A stretch of 64,000 bases of DNA, from positions 124,001 to 188,000 of the forward strand of contig NZ_JXRU01000033.1 of assembly GCF_000967865.1 (NCBI RefSeq). The letters run 5' to 3'. Of the stretch, positions 9,188 through 17,002 are shown in pieces; the first letter of the stretch is position 1; every line of letters begins with the position of its first letter. The position numbers and the translations under genes were made by a program. The DNA comes from Microbacterium sp. SA39. GTDB taxonomy: Bacteria > Actinomycetota > Actinomycetes > Actinomycetales > Microbacteriaceae. Below the pieces are notes generated by a model that worked only from the letters and a program-made list of their open reading frames with translations, did not search any database and was not told the origin of the DNA.

Positions 9188-9765
9188 GCGTACCGCTCTT
9201 CGCGCCACGGGTCTCCGTGCAGGTGGTAGCCGTTCTCCTCCCAGAAGCCGGGGTAGTCGTCATCCTGCATGGCGATTCCGCGCACCCACTTGGCGCTCTT
9301 CCAGAAGTAGAGGTGGGGAACGAGCAGGCGGGCGGGGCCGCCGTGCTCCGGATCGAGGTCGTCCCCGTCGTACTCGTAGGCGATCCACGCCTTGCCCTCG
9401 AGCAGGTCCTCCATCGCGAGGTTGGTCGTGTAGCCGCCGTACGAGTGCACCATGACGAACTCCAGGCCGGTCTCGACGTCGGCGAACAGGGTGTCGAGCG
9501 AGACGCCGCGCCACCCGGTGCCGAGCTTCGACCAGCTCGTGACGCAGTGGATGTCGACGGTGATGCCTTCGGAAGGAAGCGCGTGCAGGTCATCCCACGA
9601 CCAGCGGTGCACGACCCCGGCCTCGGTGCGGATGACGAACTCCCACTCCTCGGTCTCGATCGTCGGAGTCGGACCGGCCGACAGCACCGGGAAGCCATCC
9701 GTCAGATGCTGACCTGGCGGGACGGCCCCGTTCTCCTCGCGGCGGCGACCTCCGAAAACAGCCAT
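9184..9765 (-). CDS. Molybdopterin-dependent oxidoreductase (sulfite-oxidase/YedY-type domain)
   Basis: A 193-residue single-domain protein. The ATG at 9765 follows AAGGAGAAGCG. It keeps the oxidoreductase molybdopterin-binding fold of sulfite oxidase and MsrP: HCVTSWSKLG holds the cysteine that would ligate Mo, and it is followed by GVSLDTLF and HSYGGYTTNLAMED. No Tat signal, haem domain or membrane helix is present, so it should act in the cytosol. It is the first gene of a tight three-gene operon with the flavin reductase and DUF6510. That context suggests an NAD(P)H-linked reductase rather than a respiratory sulfite oxidase. The substrate is unknown. Confidence 0.85.
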   Translation of the reverse strand: MAVFGGRRREENGAVPPGQHLTDGFPVLSAGPTPTIETEEWEFVIRTEAGVVHRWSWDDLHALPSEGITVDIHCVTSWSKLGTGWRGVSLDTLFADVETGLEFVMVHSYGGYTTNLAMEDLLEGKAWIAYEYDGDDLDPEHGGPARLLVPHLYFWKSAKWVRGIAMQDDDYPGFWEENGYHLHGDPWREERYA

Positions 9766-9859
9766 CGCTTCTCCTTCAGTTCCACGAGTCCGAGATCTGC
9801 ATCCTCCCACTGACGGCGTACGAGGGACAGCACGAGCCGCGACCGCCCCCGACCCGCGA

Positions 9860-10639
9860 TCAACGCGCCCGCGCGCTCCCGAGAAAAGTCGCGACGGGCG
9901 TTCCCGTGTGTGGAGACTCCTCAACGATCGCATCGACCGCGTAGACCTCCCGCAACAGGGTGGAGGTGACGACATCCGCCGGAGGTCCGGCTGCGCGCAC
10001 GCGGCCGCCATCGATGACCACCACCTCGTCGCAGAAGCGGGCCGCCAGGTTGAGGTCGTGCAGTGCGGTGACCACGGTCATGTCCAGCGACGCGAGCAGC
10101 CCGAGCACCTCCAGCTGGTAGCGGATGTCGAGATGGTTGGTCGGCTCGTCGAGGACGATGACCTCGGGCTCCTGCGCCAGCGCCCGCGCGAGCTGCGCCC
10201 GCTGCTGCTCCCCGCCCGAGAGGCTGCGCCACGAGCGGTCGCGGAACGACGACATCCCGGTCAGGGCGAGAGCGTGGTCCATCGCACGACGGTCGTCGCC
10301 GTCGAGCGCTCCGAACGTGCGACGGTGCGGAGTGCGGCCGAGGGCGACCGTGTCCTGCACGGTGATGTCCTCGTGCACCTCCGGCGACTGCTCCACGATC
10401 GCGAGCCGCCGCGCCGCCGTGCGTCGCCGCATCCCGCGCAGATCCTCACCGCCGAGCAGCACAACCCCGGCATCCGGCCGACGGAGCCCCGCGAGCACGC
10501 GCAGCAGCGAGGTCTTCCCGGCCCCGTTCGGTCCGAGAATTCCCAGCACCTCGCCCGACCGCACGGCGAGCGAGACTCCGGAGAGGATGCCGGCGCCGCC
10601 CACAGTCCAGACGATGCCGCGCACCTCGAGCGCCGTCAT
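9860..10639 (-). CDS. ABC transporter ATP-binding protein, iron-siderophore/cobalamin type (FecE-like)
   Basis: A 259-residue ATPase with Walker A GPNGAGKTS, signature LSGGEQQR, Walker B VIVLDEP and the switch histidine in TALHDLNLAARF. The ATG at 10639 overlaps the stop of the permease gene (ATGA), so the two are translationally coupled. It is the last gene of the importer operon; 94 bp without a clear gene or terminator separate it from the molybdoprotein operon. In FecBCDE-type importers two such subunits drive uptake of an iron, cobalamin or similar chelate. A subgroup of these actinobacterial cassettes is annotated as proposed F420-0 importers; I cannot separate the two from motifs alone. 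Confidence 0.9.
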   Translation of the reverse strand: MTALEVRGIVWTVGGAGILSGVSLAVRSGEVLGILGPNGAGKTSLLRVLAGLRRPDAGVVLLGGEDLRGMRRRTAARRLAIVEQSPEVHEDITVQDTVALGRTPHRRTFGALDGDDRRAMDHALALTGMSSFRDRSWRSLSGGEQQRAQLARALAQEPEVIVLDEPTNHLDIRYQLEVLGLLASLDMTVVTALHDLNLAARFCDEVVVIDGGRVRAAGPPADVVTSTLLREVYAVDAIVEESPHTGTPVATFLGSARAR

Positions 10640-11751
10640 CGCGCGGCCGCCTTGCGCAGCACGATGGCGAACATGGGTGCACCGAGGAGCGCGGTGATCA
10701 CTCCGACCGGAATCTCATGCGGCGCGAAGGCGACGCGGGCGAGTCCGTCCACCCAGATGAGGAAGATCGCCCCACCCAGGCCCGACAGCGGCAGCAGCAT
10801 CCGATGCGCCGGCCCGGCGAGCAGACGGACGATATGCGGCACCAGCAGACCGATGAATCCGATCGCTCCGGATGCCGCGACGGCAGCCGCCGTCATCAGC
10901 GCGGTGAGCACCATGAGCGCCACCCGCGCGCGAGCCACGTCGATGCCGAGGGATGCCGCCGTGTCCCATCCGAACGTGAACGCGTCGAGCGCCGACGCGA
11001 AGAGCAGGCAGAGCAGCGCGCAGACCACGATGACGGCGGATGCCACGGCGAGCGGCTCCCACCGGGCACCGCCCAGCGAGCCGAGCAGCCAGTAGGTGAA
11101 TCCGCGCGTCGAGTCGGCGTCGCCGTTCAGCATCAGCACGAGGGACGTCATCGCCGAGAAGAACTGCGACACGAGCACCCCGGTCAGCACGACTCTCGCC
11201 GGATTCGACACGCGACCGCCGCCGATCAGGACCAGGACGATCGCGAAAGCGAGGATCGCCCCGGCGAAGGCTCCCATCGAGAGGCTGACGGCTCCGGAGC
11301 CGAGACCGAGGATCATCACTGCGACGGCTCCGGTCGATGCACCGGACGAGACGCCGAGCAGATACGGCTCCGCCAGCGGGTTGCGCGTGACCGACTGCAG
11401 CACGGCGCCGGAGACGGCGAGCCCCATACCCACCGTCGCCGCGAGCAGCACCCGCGGCAGCCGCGATTCCCAGATGAGCGCGTCGATGAGGGGCGGGGCC
11501 GGCTCGACGGGTGCCAGCATCCCGAGGCCGATGTGCCGAAGGACGATCGCGAGCACGTCGAGGAAGCCGATGTTCGCCGTGCCGATGAAGGATGCCGCGA
11601 TGACGGACGCCCCGAGCCCGACGACGAAGAGCACGATGATCGCCGACGCTCCCAGCCGCCGGCCGCGGCGCCTGGGCGCCTCGATGACCGGCACGTCGAG
11701 CGTCGGCGGGACGACCGGATCACCGGCCCGCACCGCGCCCCACGTCCTCAT
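10636..11751 (-). CDS. FecCD-family ABC transporter permease
   Basis: A 371-residue integral membrane protein with about ten predicted helices and the FecCD-family motifs ESRLPRVLLA, GAVLQSVTRNPLAEP and FIGLLVPHIVR. The last contains the conserved segment next to the ATPase-coupling loop. I start it at the ATG at 11751, which overlaps the methyltransferase stop (ATGA); the frame extends further upstream only as Arg/Pro-rich noise. One permease gene suggests a homodimer, as in BtuC. It forms the channel for the chelate delivered by the lipoprotein at the head of the operon. Confidence 0.9.
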   Translation of the reverse strand: MRTWGAVRAGDPVVPPTLDVPVIEAPRRRGRRLGASAIIVLFVVGLGASVIAASFIGTANIGFLDVLAIVLRHIGLGMLAPVEPAPPLIDALIWESRLPRVLLAATVGMGLAVSGAVLQSVTRNPLAEPYLLGVSSGASTGAVAVMILGLGSGAVSLSMGAFAGAILAFAIVLVLIGGGRVSNPARVVLTGVLVSQFFSAMTSLVLMLNGDADSTRGFTYWLLGSLGGARWEPLAVASAVIVVCALLCLLFASALDAFTFGWDTAASLGIDVARARVALMVLTALMTAAAVAASGAIGFIGLLVPHIVRLLAGPAHRMLLPLSGLGGAIFLIWVDGLARVAFAPHEIPVGVITALLGAPMFAIVLRKAAAR

Positions 11752-12533
11752 CGCCGCGCGAGCACGACGACGTCGTCGTACAGCCGCCAGATCACACCCG
11801 TCTCCGCGAAGCCTGCGGTGCGCAGTGCACTCAGGTGCAGGTCGAGGGGCGCGTGCGGGGTCGGCGGCCGGTCGGCGAAGCGGCGCGTCCGGTCTTCTTC
11901 GTGCGCGGCGAGCACCGGGTGGGCGACGGCATCCGTCCACCATTCGTCCCAGGTCTGCACGCCTTGGGAGTGCGCGGCGCTCTGAGTGCGCTCGTCGTCG
12001 GCGGCGGCGACAGACGTGAGGAATGGCTGAACCGTCGGGTCGTAGCGCAGATGGTCGGCATTCATGAAGACGCCGTCCTCAGGAAGGACGGTACCGAGGG
12101 TCGAGTAAAGCGCGACGAGCTGCGCCGGTTCCAGCCAGTGCAGCGCCGTGGACGAGACGGCGATGTGGATGCCGTCGACGTCGAGCTTCTCCGGCCACCC
12201 GGGGGCGGCGAGATCGGCATCCACCGCGGTGAAGCGTGCCCCGTGCCGTTCACCGAGCCACGCGCCCGCGAGCGCGAGAAGCACCGGGTCGTAGTCGATG
12301 CCGATCACCCGCACCGCCGGGAAGCGATCGAGGATTCGCTGCGAGAGACTGCCGGGGCCGCACGCGAGGTCGACGACGACGAGGCCGGCGCCGTCCGAGT
12401 CGAACTCCGCCGAGCTCTCGCATACCCGCGCGATCACGTCGAGCATGATGTCGAAGCGCTGCTCGCGCTGCGTGATGTACGCCGCCTGCTGATCGTCCCA
12501 GCGCCGGACGATGTCTGCGAGCGAATCGGTCAC
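11748..12533 (-). CDS. Class I SAM-dependent methyltransferase embedded in the metallophore importer operon
   Basis: A 261-residue Rossmann methyltransferase with motif I VVVDLACGPGSLSQRIL, motif II GIDYDP and a later SSTALHWLEP, as in small-molecule O/N/C-methyltransferases. The GTG start overlaps the binding-protein stop (GTGA), and its own stop overlaps the permease start, so it is translated between two transport genes. Its position suggests that it modifies the imported molecule or a precursor of it, but no substrate can be read. It could also be a passenger gene of general function. Confidence 0.8.
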   Translation of the reverse strand: MTDSLADIVRRWDDQQAAYITQREQRFDIMLDVIARVCESSAEFDSDGAGLVVVDLACGPGSLSQRILDRFPAVRVIGIDYDPVLLALAGAWLGERHGARFTAVDADLAAPGWPEKLDVDGIHIAVSSTALHWLEPAQLVALYSTLGTVLPEDGVFMNADHLRYDPTVQPFLTSVAAADDERTQSAAHSQGVQTWDEWWTDAVAHPVLAAHEEDRTRRFADRPPTPHAPLDLHLSALRTAGFAETGVIWRLYDDVVVLARR

Positions 12534-13555
12534 TTGCCGAGCTCCAGGTCGACGATTCCCTGCGCCACCGTGGGGAGCGCCTGCACGCTGTGGATCGACG
12601 GGTCCATGTACTGGCCGGGCACGATGATGAAGCGGTCGTTGATCACGGCATCCATGGTCGAGGTGAGCGGGTCGCTCTTCAGGAACTCGATCTTCTCCTC
12701 GGCCGTGTCACCGGGGTAGCCGCGGGTCAGGTCGGCGAGCACGATGACGTCGGGGTCGCGCAGCGCGACCTCGTCCCAGCTGACCTCCGGCCACTTCGTC
12801 GCGGCATCCGCGAAGACGTTCTCAGCCCCGAGCATCTCGGTGACGGTCTGCGGGAGGCCTCCCGGTCCAGCGACGGACGGAGTCGCGGCGGATGCTGCCG
12901 TCGAGTAGAACCACACCAGCCGCGGTGTGCCCTCGATCTGCTCGGCGATCTCCTCACCCTCGCCGACGACGGCCTTCTGCTCTGCGACGACCTCTGCACC
13001 GGCATCCGGCACGTCGAAGATCTCCGCCACCGTCTCGATCTCGTCGAACAGCATGTCGAACTTCGCTCCGCCTTCGACGGCCTCGTGGTACGTGCAGTCG
13101 AACTCGCTCAGGTACGTCGGGACGCCGAGTTCCTGCAGTTCCGCGCGCTCCCCGGCGTTCTCGGCGGTGAAGAACGAGGCGAAGGACGAGTAGACGAAGT
13201 CGGGCTGCGCCTCGAGCAGGGTCTCGTGACCGAGCACGCCGTCGGTGAGGAGCGGGATGCTGTCGTACGCCTCGGAGATGTCGTCGGAGACCGGATCGGT
13301 CTCGTAGGACGTGCCCGCCATGCGGCCCTCGACGCCGAGCGCGATGAGTATCTCGGTCGCGGACTGGTTGAGAGAGACGGCGCGCTCCGGCGCCTGCTCG
13401 ACGGTGACCTCGGTGTCGCAGTTCTCCAGCGTCAGAGGGAAGGAGTCGGATGCCGACGCGTCGGAGGTCTCGATTGCCGCGGGAGTCGAGCCGCAGCCGG
13501 CCAGGGTCAGGGCGGCGAGCGCCGCACCCGTAGTGATAATGATTCTCATTCGCAT
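12530..13555 (-). CDS. Metallophore-type ABC substrate-binding lipoprotein
   Basis: A 341-residue lipoprotein: MRMRIIITT, a short hydrophobic stretch and lipobox LTLAGC put the mature N-terminus at about Cys21. The rest is a class III (FepB/BtuF-like) binding protein with APERAVSLNQSATEILIALG, a long backbone helix and a C-terminal half with DPDVIVLADL. The ATG at 13555 is used; the ATG at 13549 is equally possible. No ribosome site is visible, and a Fur-like palindrome covers codons 3-7, so transcription may start at or near the start codon. It heads the operon with the methyltransferase, permease and ATPase. Likely cargo is a ferric or zinc chelate; the F420-0-type assignment used for some relatives remains an alternative. 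Confidence 0.85.
   Translation of the reverse strand: MRMRIIITTGAALAALTLAGCGSTPAAIETSDASASDSFPLTLENCDTEVTVEQAPERAVSLNQSATEILIALGVEGRMAGTSYETDPVSDDISEAYDSIPLLTDGVLGHETLLEAQPDFVYSSFASFFTAENAGERAELQELGVPTYLSEFDCTYHEAVEGGAKFDMLFDEIETVAEIFDVPDAGAEVVAEQKAVVGEGEEIAEQIEGTPRLVWFYSTAASAATPSVAGPGGLPQTVTEMLGAENVFADAATKWPEVSWDEVALRDPDVIVLADLTRGYPGDTAEEKIEFLKSDPLTSTMDAVINDRFIIVPGQYMDPSIHSVQALPTVAQGIVDLELGK
13534..13548. promoter_or_regulatory. Fur/Zur-like 7-1-7 operator over the importer start codons
   Basis: TGATAATGATTCTCA on the plus strand differs at one position from the Fur-family consensus TGATAATNATTATCA. It lies inside the first codons of the binding-protein gene. Binding of a metal-loaded Fur or Zur protein here would block initiation when metal is sufficient. 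No fur or zur gene is in the window. Confidence 0.6.
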
Positions 13556-13643
13556 ATAGCCAGATTAGCGGTGGGCTGATTCAACGGCGAAATCCGTCGG
13601 CACCCGTCGGTGCAGCTGTCGGGAGCGGATGCCGGAGCGCAGA

Positions 13644-13673
13644 AGTGCCCGCCACCTCTCGGTGACGGGCACT
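13644..13673 (-). terminator. Strong hairpin downstream of the first HisD-family gene
   Basis: AGTGCCCG at 13644-13651 pairs perfectly with CGGGCACT at 13666-13673; inside it CACC pairs with GGTG around a 4-nt loop. It lies about 40 bp beyond the stop of the minus-strand HisD-family gene and upstream of the importer promoter. There is no T-run, so a factor-assisted terminator is likely. Confidence 0.55.
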
Positions 13674-13715
13674 CCTCCTGGGGAGATCCGGACTGGGGTT
13701 CCGGACGACTGCGGC

Positions 13716-15032
13716 CTACTGGTACGTCGCGAGCCGCATCGTCGCGGTCGCGCTGTGCGCGGCCATGCCCTCGGAGTCGGAGATGACCTGGACGGCGTTC
13801 GCCAGCTCGGGCGTCGCTTCGCGCCCGATGCGCTGGTACGTCAGCGGCTTGAGGAAGCGGGAGACCGAAAGGCCGGCGCTGTGCTTGGCTCCGCCGGCGG
13901 TCGGCAGCACGTGGTTCGTGCCGGCCATGCCCTTGTCGGAGTAGGCGACCGTGCTCCACGGGCCGATGAACAACGAGCCGTAGTTGCGCAGGTTCTCGTG
14001 ATACCACTCGTCGTCGGCTGTGATGAGCTCGAGGTGCTCGGGGGCCAGGTCGTCCATCAGCGCGGCCGCGGTCTCGCGGTCCTTCGCGACGGTGACCACG
14101 CCGTAGTCGCGCCACGCCGGACCGCAGATGTCGGCGGTGGCGAGCGTCTCGAGCTGGCGCTCGACCGCGGCGATGACCGCGCGGCCGTGCTCTTCGGATG
14201 TCGTGACGAGCGCTGCCGGAGAGTTCGGACCGTGCTCGGCCTGACCCAGCAGGTCGGCGGCGACGATCTCGGGGTCGGCGGTCTCGTCGGAGATCACCGC
14301 GACCTCACTGGGACCGGCGAGCAGGTCGATCGCGACCGTGCCGAACAGCTGGCGCTTGGCCTCGGCGACGAACGCGTTGCCGGCACCCACCAGCATGTCG
14401 ACGGGAAGCTCGCCGAGCAGGCCGTACGCCATGGCGGCGAGCGCCTGCACGCCGCCGATCACGAACACGCGATCGACGCCCGAGAGGTGCGCGGCGTAGA
14501 CGACGGCGTCGTTCGCGTTGCCGTCGGGCTGCGGGGGCGTGCAGGCGATGACGGTGGGAACGCCGGCGGCCTTGGCGACGCCGACCGTCATGAACGCGCT
14601 CGCCGTGAGCGGGAAGCGTCCGGCCGGGAGATACGCGCCGACGCGGGAGACCGGGATGTACTTCGCGCCGGTGACGATGCCGGGCACGAGCTCGGTCTCG
14701 AAGTCGCTGAGGTGGGAGCGTGACTCCTTCGCGAACGCCTGCGTGCGCGCGGCACCCAGCTCGATCGCGGCGCGCAGGTCGGGAGCGAGACGATCGCCGC
14801 TGGTCGCGATCTGCTCGGCGGTGAGCTCGATGCCGGCGCCCTGGTAGTTGTCGAGCTTGCGGGCGTAGTCGAGGACGGCGTCGAGACCGCGGTCGCGGAT
14901 GTCGGCGAGCATGTTCGTCACGGTCTCGATCACGGCCGGATCCCGCTGCGCGGCGGGCGCGTCGATGAGCGGAGTCTTGAGGTGATGGAAGGCGCCGTCG
15001 AGGCGCGAGAGCACTGGTGAGGAGTAACGCAT
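13716..15032 (-). CDS. Histidinol-dehydrogenase-family NAD+ dehydrogenase, paralogue 1
   Basis: A 438-residue HisD-fold protein. Zinc ligands and catalytic residues are all present: Gln264 and His267 (GQAEHGP), Glu332-His333 (APEHLE), Asp366 (SDKGMAGTNH), His374 and His426 (EGMAAHS). HisD enzymes oxidise a primary alcohol to a carboxylate in two NAD+ steps; relatives such as HpsN act on non-histidine substrates. No other his gene is nearby, the gene is divergent from a LysR regulator, and a second paralogue lies 5.4 kb away, so a catabolic role is more likely than histidine synthesis. The substrate is unknown. A strong hairpin follows the gene. Confidence 0.85.
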   Translation of the reverse strand: MRYSSPVLSRLDGAFHHLKTPLIDAPAAQRDPAVIETVTNMLADIRDRGLDAVLDYARKLDNYQGAGIELTAEQIATSGDRLAPDLRAAIELGAARTQAFAKESRSHLSDFETELVPGIVTGAKYIPVSRVGAYLPAGRFPLTASAFMTVGVAKAAGVPTVIACTPPQPDGNANDAVVYAAHLSGVDRVFVIGGVQALAAMAYGLLGELPVDMLVGAGNAFVAEAKRQLFGTVAIDLLAGPSEVAVISDETADPEIVAADLLGQAEHGPNSPAALVTTSEEHGRAVIAAVERQLETLATADICGPAWRDYGVVTVAKDRETAAALMDDLAPEHLELITADDEWYHENLRNYGSLFIGPWSTVAYSDKGMAGTNHVLPTAGGAKHSAGLSVSRFLKPLTYQRIGREATPELANAVQVISDSEGMAAHSATATMRLATYQ

Positions 15033-15072
15033 GCTGGAAGGCTAGATCGATCGCAGTTATCCGACAAGCCTG

Positions 15073-15087
15073 ATGGTCCGAGACCAT
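15073..15087. promoter_or_regulatory. Perfect palindrome with LysR-box geometry between hisD1-like and LysR genes
   Basis: ATGGTC-CGA-GACCAT is a perfect 6-3-6 palindrome and contains T-N11-A, the core of LysR-type recognition sites. It is centred in the 76-bp divergent space, where a LysR-type regulator would control both its own gene and the dehydrogenase gene. Confidence 0.6.
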
Positions 15088-15108
15088 TCATCGGGTTTAC
15101 CATTGGCT

Positions 15109-16035
15109 GTGACCATCACCCAGCTGACCGCCTTCCTGGCCGCTCTCGAGCACGGATCCTTCACCGCTGCCGCCACGCATCTGTCGATGACGCAGGCCTC
15201 GGTGTCAGAGCTCGTCGCCCGCCTCGAACGCGAGCTCGGAGTCACGCTCTTCACCCGCGGCAGTCGCCGCCTCGTACCAACCGCGGCGGCCCTCGAGCTC
15301 CGTCCGCATGCGACTCAGGCTGTCAGCGCGGTGCAGAACGGCATCGACACGATCCAGGCGCTCACCTCGCTCGATCGCGGCACCTGCACCTTCGGGGTGC
15401 TGCGCAACGCCGCGTACTACGCCCTCGCAGATCTCGCGGAGACCTTCCACCACCGGCATCCGAATGTGCGCCTGCGGCTGGTCGGCATCAACTCCGCGCA
15501 CGTCGCGCGGTCGATCGCGAGCGGTGAGCTGGAGGCCGGGCTCCTCGTGCTCCCCGTCGACGAGGAGGGCCTGGAGGTGCATCCGCTGTTCCGCGATGAG
15601 GTCCTCTACGCATCAGCCACGCGCGCACCTGACGCAGGGCCCGTCACGATCGACGAGGTCGCCGGCGCGAAGCTCGTGCTCTATGACGCGTTCGCCGGGT
15701 GGGACGATCCGACCAGGCGTCAGCTGCTCGAGCGCGCCCGCCTGCGCGGCCTCACCATCGACCCGGCCGTCGAGGTCGAGAACGTCGAGACGGCGCTGAG
15801 CCTCGTCGCCGCGGGAGCCGCCGACACCATCGTGTCGCGGTCGATCACCGAAGCCGAGGGCTTCGCCGCCGGCATCCGCACGTTCCCGTTCGCCGAAACC
15901 ATGCACGACACGATCGCCCTCGTGAAACGGGAAGGGATGCTGCTGTCACCCGCGACCCAACGGCTCGCCGACCTGGCCGAGCGGATGCTGCGCGAGAGGT
16001 TGCCCGAACATCAGGGCCGCACCGCGCTCGACTGA
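15109..16035 (+). CDS. LysR-family transcriptional regulator
   Basis: A 308-residue regulator. The GTG at 15109 gives the usual family start, with the HTH in residues 1-60: QLTAFLAALEHGSFTAAA and LSMTQASVSELVARLE. The effector domain follows, with a hinge near residue 90 and AAGAADTIVSRS late in the second lobe. No ribosome site precedes the GTG, so the message may be leaderless. The gene is divergent from the HisD-family gene and shares a perfect palindrome with it, so it most likely activates or represses that gene in response to a pathway metabolite. The effector is not known. Confidence 0.88.
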   Translation: MTITQLTAFLAALEHGSFTAAATHLSMTQASVSELVARLERELGVTLFTRGSRRLVPTAAALELRPHATQAVSAVQNGIDTIQALTSLDRGTCTFGVLRNAAYYALADLAETFHHRHPNVRLRLVGINSAHVARSIASGELEAGLLVLPVDEEGLEVHPLFRDEVLYASATRAPDAGPVTIDEVAGAKLVLYDAFAGWDDPTRRQLLERARLRGLTIDPAVEVENVETALSLVAAGAADTIVSRSITEAEGFAAGIRTFPFAETMHDTIALVKREGMLLSPATQRLADLAERMLRERLPEHQGRTALD

Positions 16036-16050
16036 GCCCCGTCAGCGTCG

Positions 16051-16106
16051 GAGTGGATCAGAAATGCAGCGGAGGATGCCCCGCAACCAGCACTTCTGAT
16101 CCACTC
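16051..16106. repeat. Intergenic palindrome, family 2 (TGGATCAGRAATGC), copy 1
   Basis: GAGTGGATCAGAAATGC at 16051-16067 pairs with its inverted copy at 16090-16106 with one mismatch in 17. It fills the gap between two convergent genes. A related palindrome occurs at 38126-38179, also between convergent genes. It probably acts as a bidirectional terminator. Confidence 0.7.
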
Positions 16107-16125
16107 TGCGTTTCGGCAGAGAGAC

Positions 16126-16944
16126 TCAGTACAGGTCGCCCCGACGGTCGTCGAAGAGGTGGTTGTGCGGGGGCAGCGACTTCTCGCGCACGGCAGTCAG
16201 CGAGAGCGTGGCGGTGGCACCCATGACGGCCCGGAACGCGACGATCCAGCCCTGCTCGTCGATGATGGCGGTGCCGTCGGTCCAGTCGACTCCGCGCTCG
16301 GAGCCCCAGCGGTCGGCGACGACCACCGGCATCCGGGAGGAGCGGGCGGATGCCATGGCCTGGATCAGCTCCGGGGCATGCTCTCCCTCGGGCCGAGAGA
16401 CCAGTGGCCAGTTGACCGGCAGGGCGAGGATGTCGGCCCCCGCGAGCGCGAGCCGGCGCGGCACCTCGGGGAACTCGTTGTCGTAGCAGATCGCCACGCC
16501 GAGACGCCCGAATGAGGTGTCGACCACGAGCCCCGCCTCGGTGCCGTGATCGAAGACGAGCTTCTCGCTACCCCAGAGGTGCGACTTCCGGTAGTCGGCC
16601 AGGCGCGCGTCGCGCGTGAGCACAGCTGCCGTGTTGAAGAGCTGCTCCCCGTGGGTCTCCGCATAGCCGACCACCACGACGGCATCCGCGGGGATGACCT
16701 GCTGGAGCAGCGCCCAGCGCGGGTCGTCGGCGCTCAGCGCGACCGTCCCGGCCTCGGCGCGATCCTCGAACACGTAGCCGCTGGTGGCGAGCTCCGGCAG
16801 CACGATCAGGCGGGCGTCGCGGCGTCCCGCAGCCACGATCGCGTCGCGGATGCGGGCGAGGTTGCCGTCGAGATCGCCGATCACGACCTCGGGAGACAGC
16901 GCGGCGACGCGCAGTTCGTCGACTGGTTCAGGCATGACTCTCAT
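16126..16944 (-). CDS. Carbon-nitrogen hydrolase (nitrilase superfamily)
   Basis: A 272-residue amidase-type enzyme. The catalytic triad is visible as Glu51 (LPELATSG), Lys120 (YRKSHLWGSE) and Cys153 (ICYDNEFPE). The second glutamate after the cysteine and the YDNEFPE sequence are typical of aliphatic amidases and omega-amidase-like members rather than true nitrilases. The ATG at 16944 follows GAGGGGAAG. It lies 58 bp downstream of the bicupin gene on the same strand and probably ends the SnoaL-bicupin operon, which places it in the LacI-controlled catabolic set. The substrate is unknown; deamidation or ring opening of an imported compound would fit. Confidence 0.85.
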   Translation of the reverse strand: MRVMPEPVDELRVAALSPEVVIGDLDGNLARIRDAIVAAGRRDARLIVLPELATSGYVFEDRAEAGTVALSADDPRWALLQQVIPADAVVVVGYAETHGEQLFNTAAVLTRDARLADYRKSHLWGSEKLVFDHGTEAGLVVDTSFGRLGVAICYDNEFPEVPRRLALAGADILALPVNWPLVSRPEGEHAPELIQAMASARSSRMPVVVADRWGSERGVDWTDGTAIIDEQGWIVAFRAVMGATATLSLTAVREKSLPPHNHLFDDRRGDLY

Positions 16945-17002
16945 CTTCCCCTCGGAGACGCCGAAGCGCGAGGAGCCGGTGGCCCCTCGCGCTTCGTCGG
17001 TC

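Noticed and set aside
13716-15032. Annotation as biosynthetic hisD
   Set aside because: The enzyme family is right, but there are no his genes nearby, a LysR gene is divergent, and a paralogue lies in a catabolic operon.
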